A DNA stretch of 64,000 nt from G963662655 sp963665015 (GTDB lineage: Bacteria; Cloacimonadota; Cloacimonadia; Cloacimonadales; JAIOQZ01), in assembly GCA_963665015.2 (NCBI GenBank), contig CAXXSY010000004.1, forward strand, positions 868,001-932,000, in the 5' to 3' direction. Within the stretch, counting starts at the first letter, position 1, and the number at the start of each line of letters is the position of its first letter. This document shows, piece after piece, positions 34,819-43,807 of the stretch. Under the pieces are notes generated by a model, which was not told the DNA's origin, searched no databases, and was given only the letters and a program-made list of their open reading frames with translations. The position numbers were made by a program, and so were the translations under genes.

Positions 34819-36594
34819 CTAATCTGCGGTCGTTGACAGCACGTCGTTCAGGTCGGCGATTCCCTTGCGGACCAGCTCGATACCTGATTGACGGAGTGTC
34901 AGCATGCCTTGGTTTTCGGCGACTCGCCGGATATGATTCTCGTCGATATCCGTTTTCGCGTCGAGGATCGCCTGCTGAATCTCGTGCGAGAAGAACAGGG
35001 TTTCGTGGATACCGGCACGTCCCTTGAATCCGGTGCCGCGGCAGAACTCGCAGCCGACCGGTTCGAAGACTTTGCCCTCGAGGATGTCCTCGATCGTAAT
35101 GCCGTATTGCTCATAGACATGCGCTTTGTCTTTGGTGACGGGGCGCTTGCATTTCTTGCAGAGCCTTCGGACAAGGCGCTGGGCTACGATGATGTTGATC
35201 GCGTTGGCCATCAGGAAGGTCTCGATGCCCATTTTGTAGAGACGCGAGATCGCGCTGGGTGCGTCGTTGGTATGCAGAGTGGCGAAGGTCAGGTGACCCG
35301 TGTTTGCCAGCTTGATGCCGATTTCGGCGGACTTCTTGTCGCGAATCTCGCCCACCATGACGATATCGGGGTCGTGCCTGAGGATCGCGCGCAGGGCGAG
35401 ATCGAAGGTACACTTGGGGCTGATCTTGATCTGCCGCGCGCCCTTCACGACGTACTCGACCGGTTCCTCGACCGTCAGTGCGTTGCGCTCGGGCGTCATC
35501 ACGTGGTACAGCGTCGCCAGAAGCGTGGTACTCTTACCCGAGCCGGTCGGGCCGGTGATGATGACCATGCCCTGTGGCTTGGCGACCGCTCTCTCGAAGT
35601 CCGTTCTCGATTGCGACAGGAAGCCCAGGTCGTCGATGTTGTCAATGACGTTGCGGTCGTCCAGAATACGGATGACGATACTCTCGAAGTGGCGCTCCAT
35701 CTCGCGGGAGACGATGGGCAGGATCGAGACACGGAAGCGGATGGTGTAGGCGTCGATTTCGCGCTGGATGAATCCGTCCTGCGCCTCGTCGATCTTGAAA
35801 CGATCGACACCCAGGGAGCGGTCTTTCACCACCGCCTGGAACGCCTGCGGATTGATGTTGTCCTTCCGTTTCCAGAGGGTCAGCTTGCCGTCGATACGGA
35901 ACAGGATGTCTGTCGTCTTGGTGTCGAACGGGATGATGTGAATATCGCTGACCTTGTTCTTGACCGCTTCCACCAGTGCTGCCTCGAACAGATAGACCAG
36001 CGCTCCTTTGTTGATCTCCTGATTGATCAGCTCCTCGTCGTCGGTCTTCTTCGTGTCCTCGATTGCATTGATGTCGATCGTGCCTTCTTCGTTGCCGAGA
36101 AGGTCGAGGAATTCGTTTTCGTCCTTCTGGATGATGTCGATCAATCGCTTGATCTCATCGAAGGGCGTATAGACAATTTCGTAACGTTTGACCTTCGAGT
36201 AGGAGGCGATCTCCTTGGCGAAGCTGTCGGTGGGATTCGATGCCAGGATGATCAGCGTCTCGATGCGCTTCTTCTGGATTTTATAGGGGATGATCTTCTT
36301 TTGCAGGGCTTCGTTTTTAACGTCTTTCGGGAGGGAGTCCAGCAGTTGGGTGATTTCTTCGACGTCGTCCTCACTCAGCTTTTCGGGCTGAATGTTCATC
36401 TTCGAGATGGCGTAGAGCTTGGCGACCTCGGTGTATAGACGATCCCTGTCAACCTGATATTGTCCGATCAGAATCTCTTCCAGCGTCTCGGTGTTGTCCG
36501 GCTTGTCCAGCTTGACCCTTGCCGCCGTGAGGATTTCCTCGGTGATAATGTTCTTCAGAACGAGTAATTTACCTAAAAACTGATTTTCTTTCAT
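34819..36594 (-). CDS. pilB: Type IV pilus / type II secretion assembly ATPase (PilB/GspE family)
   Basis: A 591-residue hexameric ATPase. Residues 1-150 form an MshEN-type N-domain, where some relatives bind cyclic di-GMP. Then come Walker A GPTGSGKST in MVIITGPTGSGKSTTLLATL, Asp box region, Walker B DPDIVMVGEIRD, His box HLTFATLHTNDAPSA and the zinc-binding tetracysteine CKKC...CEFCRGTGF. The set is complete, so it should power extension, while the RR-PilT fusion downstream is the retraction partner. It follows the PilC gene by two bases. The HD-GYP gene at 40008-41219 may tie this ATPase to cyclic di-GMP (inference). Confidence 0.93.
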   Translation of the reverse strand: MKENQFLGKLLVLKNIITEEILTAARVKLDKPDNTETLEEILIGQYQVDRDRLYTEVAKLYAISKMNIQPEKLSEDDVEEITQLLDSLPKDVKNEALQKKIIPYKIQKKRIETLIILASNPTDSFAKEIASYSKVKRYEIVYTPFDEIKRLIDIIQKDENEFLDLLGNEEGTIDINAIEDTKKTDDEELINQEINKGALVYLFEAALVEAVKNKVSDIHIIPFDTKTTDILFRIDGKLTLWKRKDNINPQAFQAVVKDRSLGVDRFKIDEAQDGFIQREIDAYTIRFRVSILPIVSREMERHFESIVIRILDDRNVIDNIDDLGFLSQSRTDFERAVAKPQGMVIITGPTGSGKSTTLLATLYHVMTPERNALTVEEPVEYVVKGARQIKISPKCTFDLALRAILRHDPDIVMVGEIRDKKSAEIGIKLANTGHLTFATLHTNDAPSAISRLYKMGIETFLMANAINIIVAQRLVRRLCKKCKRPVTKDKAHVYEQYGITIEDILEGKVFEPVGCEFCRGTGFKGRAGIHETLFFSHEIQQAILDAKTDIDENHIRRVAENQGMLTLRQSGIELVRKGIADLNDVLSTTAD

Positions 36595-36596
36595 TT

Positions 36597-37943
36597 CTAC
36601 ATGCCCGGTGCGGGAGGACGCATGAACGCACTTTCCGAGGAAACCACGATCAGAGCCGTCATCACCACGAGAATAAACAATGCCGTCATGACATCGATTG
36701 TTTGCAGGATCGATTGAAATTTGTATTTCGTTTCTTTTTCGTAGTAGGCTGCGATCTGGAAGGCTGCGTTTTTCACCGAACCGGTGGCGGAACCGGCGTT
36801 CAGACGTGTGATCGCCGTATCGGTGAAGACTTCGGAGGCTTCAATCGCGTCGATCAGCCCGGCGCCCTCTTTGAGCATGCGCGGGATGGTTATTTCCTTG
36901 ACCTGCCTCTCCATATGCGCGTTGCCGCAGGCTTCCGCCGCGATTTGCAGCACTTCGATGTTGTTGCCCGAACCGCTGTAAACGATCGAGAACACCCTGA
37001 AGAATATCTCGATGTTCATCTTGTGGATCAATCCGCCTACGACGGGAAGCTTGATGATGTTATGGTCGCGCCACAGTTTGCCTTTGGGGGTCGTGAACCA
37101 CCATAGGACAACCGCGATCGGAATGATGAACAGCAGCATCAACCACCACCAGTTGTCTTGCAGAAAATAGCTGAGCTGCATGGTCGCCGCCGTCATGGGG
37201 GGTAGGTCGATCTTGAACCGGATGAACATCTCGGTGATTTCCGGGAACAGCTTGCCGACGTAATACCCGATCGCGCCCAGAATCGCGAGGAACGTGACGA
37301 TGGGCATTACCAGCGCCTGGCGCAGGTTCTTCTGAAAATCCGCTTGCCGGTTCAGGTAGTCCGCCGTGCTTCGATAGATTTCCGCCATGTTACCGGATTT
37401 GGATGCCAAACCCAGCATGTAGGCGGTGAATTTGCCGAAGACGTCCGAGTACTTCTGGAACACGCTCATACCGTCCTGGCCTTGACGAAGGTCACGCGAG
37501 ATGCTCTTGACCGCGTTGCGCAGGGTCTTGTTCTGTACGTCCGTAGCGTGGATTTTCAGAATCTCGTCGAATTTCATGTTCTCGTTCAGCATGTCCGCGG
37601 TGATCGAGATGAACATTACGATATCGCCGAACGGCGGCTTGAGACGAATATTCATCAGGTTCGGTTCGACGGAGACGTTCTTGTATCCGAGGCTGGCGAG
37701 TGCGTTCTGCAGTTCTTCCTTGGTGAAGGCGTCCTGTTCGCCCTTGACTTTCTTCCCTTGCGAGGTGACGGCCTTGTACAGAAACGACTTTTTTTGTTCG
37801 ACTTTCTGTACGCCGAAATTGTGTTCCAGCGCAAGCTGATTGATCTTCTTGCGAGCGGTGCCGAGGTTCGATTCGTAGATCGTTCCCCGCACGATTTTTT
37901 TGGTATCGCGTTTGACGCCCTGATACCGGAATTCTTTCAGCAT
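36597..37943 (-). CDS. pilC: Type IV pilus / type II secretion inner-membrane platform protein (PilC/GspF family)
   Basis: A 448-residue inner-membrane protein, first gene of the operon. An N-terminal cytoplasmic part of about 100 residues precedes two GspF domains, each followed by membrane segments: VMPIVTFLAILGAIGYYVG, WWWLMLLFIIPIAVVLWWF and VMTALFILVVMTALIVVSSE. Conserved GspF features such as GQDGMSVFQKY and the LGLASKSGNMAEIY region are present. The family usually has about 400 residues; the extra length is the N-terminal extension (FRYQGVKRDTKKIVRGTIYE). AGGAAGGA precedes ATG 37943. It should assemble with PilB. No outer-membrane secretin, PilMNOP or prepilin peptidase lies in the window. 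Confidence 0.92.
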   Translation of the reverse strand: MLKEFRYQGVKRDTKKIVRGTIYESNLGTARKKINQLALEHNFGVQKVEQKKSFLYKAVTSQGKKVKGEQDAFTKEELQNALASLGYKNVSVEPNLMNIRLKPPFGDIVMFISITADMLNENMKFDEILKIHATDVQNKTLRNAVKSISRDLRQGQDGMSVFQKYSDVFGKFTAYMLGLASKSGNMAEIYRSTADYLNRQADFQKNLRQALVMPIVTFLAILGAIGYYVGKLFPEITEMFIRFKIDLPPMTAATMQLSYFLQDNWWWLMLLFIIPIAVVLWWFTTPKGKLWRDHNIIKLPVVGGLIHKMNIEIFFRVFSIVYSGSGNNIEVLQIAAEACGNAHMERQVKEITIPRMLKEGAGLIDAIEASEVFTDTAITRLNAGSATGSVKNAAFQIAAYYEKETKYKFQSILQTIDVMTALFILVVMTALIVVSSESAFMRPPAPGM

Positions 37944-38001
37944 TCGCCCGTTCCTTCCTGATTACATTTTTTCTCTATTGAAAATATACGCTCGACCGTG
38001 A

Positions 38002-38030
38002 TATTGTGCAGATAATTTCATTCTGTCAAT
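38002..38030 (-). promoter_or_regulatory. Promoter for the pilus operon
   Basis: On the minus strand a perfect TTGACA (38025-38030) is followed by exactly 17 bases and then CAATAT (38002-38007) as a -10. The start of PilC is about 60 bases further on. The -35 is strong, the -10 only matches three of six. This is the best sigma-70-like site in the region. Confidence 0.5.
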
Positions 38031-38031
38031 A

Positions 38032-38058
38032 AAAACCTTTTCGTCAAAAAGGTTTTTC
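38032..38058. terminator. Palindrome AAAAACCTTTT...AAAAGGTTTTT upstream of the pilus promoter
   Basis: An 11-base stem (38032-38042 with 38048-38058) and five-base loop. AT-rich ends give short T-runs on both strands. It sits immediately upstream of the leftward pilus promoter and could be a two-way terminator insulating it from the Mrp side, or a regulator binding site. The remaining 400 bases to the Mrp gene are AT-rich and hold a TATAAT at 38213-38218; a 49-codon frame at about 38222-38371 has no ribosome binding site. Confidence 0.45.
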
Positions 38059-38454
38059 CAGATGAGAACCATTCCTTCTACATTAAGAAGATCGCAAGGG
38101 AGCAGTATGTATTGGACAATTTTTACTAAAAAAAACTCTCAAAACTTTTTGTCAAGAACCATAGATTAATTCAGTGAAAAAAAAGAAACTACAAAATCTC
38201 ACGTGATTTTTTTATAATCGAATGTGCTTCTTCGTTTCAATGCACTTTAGCCATGCCCTTTACGAATACGGAACGACACGGATGTTGATTTGTTCCGGAG
38301 AAATAACCACGGATATCTTTCTTGCCGAAACAGGAAGAAGCTCCCGGCAGGAGAATCGTGTATCGCGTTAAAATTGATGACGGAACAGGTTGACAAAGAA
38401 ATGGGTTCGTACGTTTTTCGTTTGTAAATGTAAATAGTGATCATTGGAGGAATT

Positions 38455-39276
38455 ATGACAGATCATCAACCACAGAAGCCTTCAAACGAAAAGCTTGAAG
38501 CGACCCTGAAAAGAATAAAGCACAAAATCGTCGTTCTCAGCGGTAAGGGCGGTGTCGGGAAGAGCACGATCGCGGTCAATCTCGCCTACGGTCTGGCGCT
38601 TGCCGGCAAGACGGTCGGACTGATCGACACCGATCTGCACGGCCCCTCGCTTGCCAAGATGCTGGGGATCGAAGGTCGCAGATTCGAGATGAACGAAGAC
38701 GGACTTCCCGGTCCCATTCGCGTACACGACAACCTTTTCGCCGTGTCCATCGCGTCCATGCTTCCGAACGAGGACGAACCGGTGATTTGGCGCGGACCGC
38801 TAAAGATGGGCGCGATCCGGCAGTTTCTGGAAGAGATATCCTGGCCGGACCTCGACTACCTCATCGCGGATTGCCCGCCCGGAACCGGTGACGAGCCGCT
38901 CTCGATCGTGCAGTTGATGGGCAAGGTGGATGGATCGGTGATCGTTTCCACCCCGCAGGATGTCGCCTTCCTCGACGCCCGCAAGACCATCAATTTCTCG
39001 CACAAGCTGACCATGCCGGTGCTGGGAATCATCGAGAACATGGCGTCGTTCGTTTGCCCGCATTGCGGCAAGCCGATCAGTATCTTCGAAGGCGAAGGCG
39101 TAAAGAAAGCGGCGATGGATTTCGGCGTCGATATCCTGGGAAGCATCCCGATCGATCCCGATATCGCCAAGTCCAGCGATTCCGGTCGTCCCTACATCTA
39201 CGACTTCGGTAAGATGAAGGGCGCGAAGGTTATGCAGGAAATTACAGAACAAATAATCACCAAGGTGGAGGGATAA
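38455..39276 (+). CDS. mrp: Mrp/ApbC family iron-sulfur cluster carrier ATPase
   Basis: A 273-residue P-loop protein of the Mrp/NBP35 family. It has deviant Walker A GKGGVGKST near residue 33, LIDTDLHGPS, Mrp signature DYLIADCPPGTGDEPLSIVQ and the paired cysteines CPHCG that hold a bridging [4Fe-4S] cluster between monomers. It assembles and delivers iron-sulfur clusters. ATG 38455 is chosen because GGAGG is four bases upstream; the longer GTG frame from 38437 runs through that site. Gene order with the following NifX-like gene is typical for anaerobes. It opens rightward from a 500-base AT-rich gap. Confidence 0.95.
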   Translation: MTDHQPQKPSNEKLEATLKRIKHKIVVLSGKGGVGKSTIAVNLAYGLALAGKTVGLIDTDLHGPSLAKMLGIEGRRFEMNEDGLPGPIRVHDNLFAVSIASMLPNEDEPVIWRGPLKMGAIRQFLEEISWPDLDYLIADCPPGTGDEPLSIVQLMGKVDGSVIVSTPQDVAFLDARKTINFSHKLTMPVLGIIENMASFVCPHCGKPISIFEGEGVKKAAMDFGVDILGSIPIDPDIAKSSDSGRPYIYDFGKMKGAKVMQEITEQIITKVEG

Positions 39277-39278
39277 TT

Positions 39279-39614
39279 ATGTTGATCGCGATTCCAACCG
39301 ACTCCGGCAAGATGTGTGGACACTTCGGGCATGCCCCGCAGTTTTCCATCTACCGTATCGAAGGCAATGAAGTACAGAACAAAGAGGTGCTCGCTGCGCC
39401 GCCGCATCAGCCCGGGCTTCTCCCCGCATGGCTCAAGGAACAACAGGTCAATATCGTGATCGCCGGTAACATGGGCTCCAAGGCACGCGAACTCTTCGCG
39501 CAGCACGGTATCCAGGTTATCTTCGGCGTCAGCGAGACCGACGCGGACACCATCATCGCCAACCATGTGAAAGGCGAACTGAAGACGGACGCGGAACTCA
39601 CCTGCTGCCATTAG
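39279..39614 (+). CDS. NifX/NifB-type dinitrogenase cofactor-binding family protein
   Basis: A 111-residue protein of the NifX/NafY/MTH1175 family: it starts MLIAIPTDSGKMCGHFGHAP and has the family's IVIAGNMGSKARELFAQHGI and late VFGVSETDADTIIANHV-like segment. Members bind Fe-S or FeMo-type cofactors; in non-nitrogen-fixing anaerobes they often accompany Mrp proteins and probably help handle metal clusters. No nitrogenase genes are in the window. The GGAGGG site lies 6 bases before the ATG and 3 bases separate it from mrp. Confidence 0.92.
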   Translation: MLIAIPTDSGKMCGHFGHAPQFSIYRIEGNEVQNKEVLAAPPHQPGLLPAWLKEQQVNIVIAGNMGSKARELFAQHGIQVIFGVSETDADTIIANHVKGELKTDAELTCCH

Positions 39615-39719
39615 GATTGTCTGACCTGGATTTTAAACGAATAGCAGAATAGGGAAAGTGACCCTCACCCCGCCCTCTCCCGCAAGCGGGAAGAGGGAGC
39701 AGAGAGCGTTCTTTCGCAG

Positions 39720-39868
39720 ATGGTCACCCACCTGCATCTTCGTCCGATCCCGCCGAAGCCGTGGATATAGTACACCTTTATGACTACCGAACATTGAAGT
39801 TAAGGTGTACAACACCACGGCTTCGTCGCGAAACGAACAAATGTGCAAGGTGGGGATGGTCACACGTA
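39720..39868. repeat. Long imperfect inverted repeat, about 60-base arms
   Basis: Left arm TGGTCACCCACCTGCATCTT...GAAGCCGTGG...GTACACCTT and right arm AAGGTGTAC...CCACGGCTTC...GTGCAAGGTGGGGATGGTCAC pair with a few interruptions around a loop of about 24 bases. It follows the NifX-like gene and a hairpin CTCTCCCGCAAGCGGGAAGAG at about 39680-39702. It is either a small non-autonomous mobile element or a strong RNA structure. The gap to the HD-GYP gene (39615-40007) contains no gene; it also has GCGGACGGGGACGTCCGC at 39941-39961. Confidence 0.5.
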
Positions 39869-40007
39869 GCGAGAGAATACCAAGTTCCGGGGAATTCGAA
39901 TTTGCGGGCAAATTCACAGTATCTCGGTGGCCCGAAGAGATGCGGACGGGGACGTCCGCGTTCCCAAGAGAACCGCAAGCGGTACATTCAGAAGTTATGC
40001 CGGATGG

Positions 40008-41219
40008 TTACGAAAACACGCGATCCATGTCCGCCACGATATCCGCGTCGATATAGCCGTTTTTAACCATCTTCTTCATCAGGATCATGACTTCCTTGTG
40101 CGGCGACGGATTTCGGTAGGGTCGTTGTTCGGTGAGCGCCTGGTAGATATCGAGGCAGCCCATGAGCCGGTCTTCGAACGTGAGCCTTTCGGCGTCGAAG
40201 CCGTAGGGATACCCTGCACCGTTCAGCTTTTCGTGGTGGTTGGACGCCCATTCCGTGATGTCTTCGAAGCAGGATATCTGCTTGAGTGCTTTTCGCGTGT
40301 AGTATGTATGCGATTTAACGATCTCGAAATCATCCATCGACAGGGTGTGTCGGTTGTCCAGGATGCGGTTCGGGATTGCCAGCTTGCCGAGGTCGTGCAG
40401 GCTTGCGGCGATGGCGAAGCGTTTTTTCTTTTCGGTCTGGAAGCCGTAAAAGTCCGCCATGACTTTCGCCTTCTCGATCAGTCCGGTCGAATGCCGGGCG
40501 GTGAACTTGGATTTCGAATCGATGATGCGCGAGAACACGCTGGTGATCCGTAGTACCTCGTCGCAACCGAAGTCGCGCTCGATGGGCGGAATCAGAAGCG
40601 AAAGCTCCTCCTGCAGAAAGGGTTCCCGCAGATCGAACCAGAATCTCGTCTGCGAGCTGACCTCGAGAAAGGCATCGACAATCTCAAGCGAAAACCGTCT
40701 CGCTTTCTGGTTCTTCACATATTCGATAATCTTCTTGCGGTGATCGACGGGCGGTATCTCGAAGTGGAACCGGTTATCGACGTAGTCGGCGAGCGCCACG
40801 ATCTGCGCCATCAGAGGAATTGCGTCGCCCTCGATCCCGAAGAAGCCTGAGCCGTTGTAATTCTCGTGATGGTAGCGTACGATGTCGCGGTTGTCGGTCA
40901 TGAAGGGATAGCCCTCGATATTTCGTTCCCCGATGTTGCAGTGCTCCTTGAAGCCCTCCATTCTTCCCAGCCGGTCGATCTTGTCGATTTGCAGCGAGGA
41001 ATGGAGCACTTCTTCGGACAGACCGTTGTCGTGCAGGATGGCGAAGGAGCAGAGGTCGAAGATTTCTTCCGGTGTAAACTCGAACTTTTCCGCGATGCGC
41101 AGGGAGATGTAGGCGACTCTGCGCGTGTGGTTCGCGGTCGCACCGAGGATGTCCATCTCGACGAAGTCGAGCGCCATCGAGACGGCGATCAGAAAGTTAT
41201 TCAGGTTGAATTTCATCAC
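40008..41219 (-). CDS. Tandem HD/HD-GYP protein, probable cyclic di-GMP phosphodiesterase
   Basis: A 403-residue soluble protein with two HD-type domains. The first has HTRRVAYISLRIAE, a metal HD in ILHDNGLSE, and HHENYNGSGFFG. The second has HSTGLIEKAKVMAD, SLHDLGKLAIP and HHEKLNGAGYPYG, i.e. the HD-GYP set; GYP itself is preserved (NGAGYPYG). The C-terminal domain is the more likely catalytic one, degrading cyclic di-GMP; the first HDNG is variant. No sensory domain precedes them. It lies 23 bases after the outer-membrane barrel gene and is cotranscribed with rsmA. Confidence 0.9.
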   Translation of the reverse strand: MMKFNLNNFLIAVSMALDFVEMDILGATANHTRRVAYISLRIAEKFEFTPEEIFDLCSFAILHDNGLSEEVLHSSLQIDKIDRLGRMEGFKEHCNIGERNIEGYPFMTDNRDIVRYHHENYNGSGFFGIEGDAIPLMAQIVALADYVDNRFHFEIPPVDHRKKIIEYVKNQKARRFSLEIVDAFLEVSSQTRFWFDLREPFLQEELSLLIPPIERDFGCDEVLRITSVFSRIIDSKSKFTARHSTGLIEKAKVMADFYGFQTEKKKRFAIAASLHDLGKLAIPNRILDNRHTLSMDDFEIVKSHTYYTRKALKQISCFEDITEWASNHHEKLNGAGYPYGFDAERLTFEDRLMGCLDIYQALTEQRPYRNPSPHKEVMILMKKMVKNGYIDADIVADMDRVFS

Positions 41220-41242
41220 ATCTCGCCTTTTTTTAAGAATAT

Positions 41243-43012
41243 CTACTGGAAAGAGAGTGCGATGTCAACGTTTATTTTCCATTCAGGTTCCTCGAAATCT
41301 CTCGAAACCGGATGGATGCTGATGGATGCCTGCGAGAATTCGGACAGAAACACGTTCAGCTCCAGCCGCTGCTGTAGCTCCTTGTAGGTCGTCCAGCTCA
41401 TGATTGACAGCGAGCGGATGGAGAAGGTTTCCCAGGACTGGATCATCTCGAGCGTGACCTCGTGTGTCTCCCGCTCCAGCGTGATCTCGTAATAGTCGTC
41501 TTCCTTCTCGCCGGAAGCGGAGTTTTCGTACCCATAGCTCAGGATTGCGACAAACGGGTGTTCGATTTCTCTATTCAGGCGCAGGTGTCCCCACATGTCG
41601 CCCGATGAAATGCTCATATCCGGGGATTCGTCGTAGATGAGGCTCGCGCCGGCTTCCAGTCTTCGGTAGAACCGATCGATATGGATATTGCTGTATTCGT
41701 AATCCTCGTAGTCGGCGCGGATGGCGTATTCCTGCTTCATCTGGAAACGGCTGCCGTAGGCGATGGATATCTCGGGCTGGAGGTTGTAGCTGGTGGTGAC
41801 GCGGTTGTTGGCGGCCATCTCGCTGAAGAGGTAGTTCTGCTGTGTCCGCAGCACGTAGAAGAGGGTCGATGTGTGGATGCGGTCGTACAGGTAGTAGTAC
41901 ATGCCGACGTTCATGCGCTCCTGGAGCCGGTCGTTGTCGGTTCGGATGGTTGCCTCGGGCATGTCGGTCTGGCGCAGGTCTATGGAGCGGTAGAACGTGA
42001 TCGAATCGCGTTCCGAGATCGCGTAGTGGATGGTGGCGACGAACTCCCGGTAGTCCGTTTCGAGGGTGTTGATGCCGGACTGATATTCCTTCTCGTCGAG
42101 CTGTCGTTTCGCGTTCAACGAGAAGCGGAAGCGATGGACGGGAAAGGACAGATCAAGTCCGAGTGTTCGGCCCGTTTCGTCGTAGTTCTTGGTCGTGATG
42201 ATATCGAAGCGATTCGATACTTGCTGGTAGTCGGTGAAAAAGTGTATCTGTTCGAGCGCGATGAGCGAGAAGGTGTAATCGACAGCTCCGGAGAGTTGAT
42301 CGCGGGTCTGTTCGTCGGTCAGCGCGTTGGGCTTGTTGATTTCGTCGGTGAGTCCTTCCCAGCCGACTTTCGCGGAGACATGGTGATTGGGCAGCGTTAT
42401 ATCCCACCCGGATTGCACTGCGTAGTTGCGGTCATTGTCGTTTTCGATGCGGTTGACGCGGTATCGGGTGTCCAGTTGCAACCGGTGCCAGCCGAAATCG
42501 TGGTTCAGCGAGAGTTGGCTGTCGCTATCGTAGCCGCGGTGGGTCTCTTCGAGTTTCTCGTCGAACTGGTCGTAGTCGTGTTGTTGCTGAAGGTATCGCA
42601 ACTGGCTGGAAAGGCTGACGCTTTCCGAAGGACTTATGCCCAGCATGAAGCCGGCGGCATGCTGTTTTTGCTTCAGATCGTAATCGCCGGAGCTCAGCTC
42701 GCCCTGCTCGGTCGTCAGGTGGCTGTCGAAGATGATCGCGGGTCGCAGCAGCCCTGTCCTGCGTCCGATGCCCCAGTTGAAGTCGGCGACGTGATTTTCG
42801 CGGTCGAAGGCGTTGTCCTGCTCGGTGAGATATTGTCCGGAGAAGAAGAGCTGCCACTGCGAGAGGAAGTTATAGCGGTAACTGGCGGCGTTCTCCATCT
42901 GGAGCGCGTTTCGGTAGCTCTCGAAGCCGGTGACGATTTCGATCTCGGAAGCGGCCAGACTACCGCTCAGCAGCGATAAGACGATACAGAAGCAGAAAAT
43001 CTTCTTCTGCAA
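41243..43012 (-). CDS. Probable outer-membrane beta-barrel protein
   Basis: A 589-residue protein starting at TTG 43012 with a GAGGAGA site. Signal peptide QKKIFCFCIVLSLLSGSLAA. The body alternates polar and aromatic residues in strands ending in Phe/Tyr (YRYNFLSQWQLFFSGQYL, AGFMLGISPSESVSLSSQLR), and the last strand INVDIALSFQ ends in Phe-Gln, near the terminal aromatic of outer-membrane barrels. It may have about 20 strands. Its start overlaps the rsmA coding end by 53 bases. No family is named; role unknown. Confidence 0.72.
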   Translation of the reverse strand: MQKKIFCFCIVLSLLSGSLAASEIEIVTGFESYRNALQMENAASYRYNFLSQWQLFFSGQYLTEQDNAFDRENHVADFNWGIGRRTGLLRPAIIFDSHLTTEQGELSSGDYDLKQKQHAAGFMLGISPSESVSLSSQLRYLQQQHDYDQFDEKLEETHRGYDSDSQLSLNHDFGWHRLQLDTRYRVNRIENDNDRNYAVQSGWDITLPNHHVSAKVGWEGLTDEINKPNALTDEQTRDQLSGAVDYTFSLIALEQIHFFTDYQQVSNRFDIITTKNYDETGRTLGLDLSFPVHRFRFSLNAKRQLDEKEYQSGINTLETDYREFVATIHYAISERDSITFYRSIDLRQTDMPEATIRTDNDRLQERMNVGMYYYLYDRIHTSTLFYVLRTQQNYLFSEMAANNRVTTSYNLQPEISIAYGSRFQMKQEYAIRADYEDYEYSNIHIDRFYRRLEAGASLIYDESPDMSISSGDMWGHLRLNREIEHPFVAILSYGYENSASGEKEDDYYEITLERETHEVTLEMIQSWETFSIRSLSIMSWTTYKELQQRLELNVFLSEFSQASISIHPVSRDFEEPEWKINVDIALSFQ

Positions 43013-43736
43013 GGGTCTCTCCTCGTCGGGTAAGGTCGATCGCGTCTTCCAGCGCGGGCATTGTCTCGCTGGAAACCATCCGTTTCAGGTTGTTGCGCAG
43101 GGTCTTGCGACGGTTGTGGAAGCAGGCTTCGATGAGCCGGTACATGAGCGTCATGTCCTCGATTTCGGGCGGATCGGAGCGCGGGATCAGGCGGATCACG
43201 GTCGAGCGCACCTTCGGCTTCGGAAAGAACAGGTGCGGCTCGACATTGAAGAGGCGCTCGGGCTCGAAGGCGAGGTTCAGCTTCACGGTGAGGATGCCGT
43301 AGTCTTTGGTCGAGGGTTGCGCGACGATACGGTCGGCGACCTCCTTCTGGATCATGATCACGGCGCACCGGATACGGTCGCGATTCTCTACCAGACGGAA
43401 GAGGAACGGCGAGGTGATCTGATAGGGCAGGTTGGCGATCACCTTCGTGTCTGGCTGAAGATAGTCGTTCCAATCGACCCGCAGGATATCGCCCGTCACG
43501 AGCCGGAAATGGGTGTGGTCGGCGAATTTCGCTTCGAGGTCGTCGATCAGCTCGGTGTCGATTTCGAACGACGTGAGGTTCCCGCACGATTCGAGAATCG
43601 CTTCGGTAAGGATGCCTCTGCCCGGCCCGATTTCCCATACCCTGTCGTCCGGCTGCAAGTCCGCCATGCGCGCGATTTTCCGGCTGATGTTGGGATCGAC
43701 CAGAAAATTCTGTCCCCATTTCTTCTTCGGTATCAT
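42960..43736 (-). CDS. rsmA: Ribosomal RNA small subunit methyltransferase A (KsgA)
   Basis: A 258-residue SAM-dependent dimethyltransferase that modifies the two adjacent adenines of the 3' end of 16S rRNA. It begins MIPKKKWGQNFLVDPNISRK as the family does, with SAM motif I VWEIGPGRGILTEAIL, acidic FEIDTELIDDL, and the catalytic motif NLPYQITSPFLF. Length and motifs are complete. Its stop lies inside the barrel gene start. GGAG precedes ATG 43736. It is the first gene of the three-gene group that ends with the HD-GYP protein. Confidence 0.95.
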   Translation of the reverse strand: MIPKKKWGQNFLVDPNISRKIARMADLQPDDRVWEIGPGRGILTEAILESCGNLTSFEIDTELIDDLEAKFADHTHFRLVTGDILRVDWNDYLQPDTKVIANLPYQITSPFLFRLVENRDRIRCAVIMIQKEVADRIVAQPSTKDYGILTVKLNLAFEPERLFNVEPHLFFPKPKVRSTVIRLIPRSDPPEIEDMTLMYRLIEACFHNRRKTLRNNLKRMVSSETMPALEDAIDLTRRGETLAEEDFLLLYRLIAAER

Positions 43737-43807
43737 GTCTAAAAATCTCCGAAGAAAGGAAGCAACAGGCGGCTCTCAGTGTCAATCGGTTTCTAAAAAA
43801 GTCAACC

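Noticed and set aside
34888..36438. 516-codon plus-strand frame
   Set aside because: Antisense of PilB, whose motifs are unmistakable.
38222..38371. 49-codon frame before mrp
   Set aside because: No ribosome binding site, no recognisable product; composition like spacer.
37944..38454. Possible riboswitch in the mrp leader
   Set aside because: AT-rich leader, but no known riboswitch core could be recognised.
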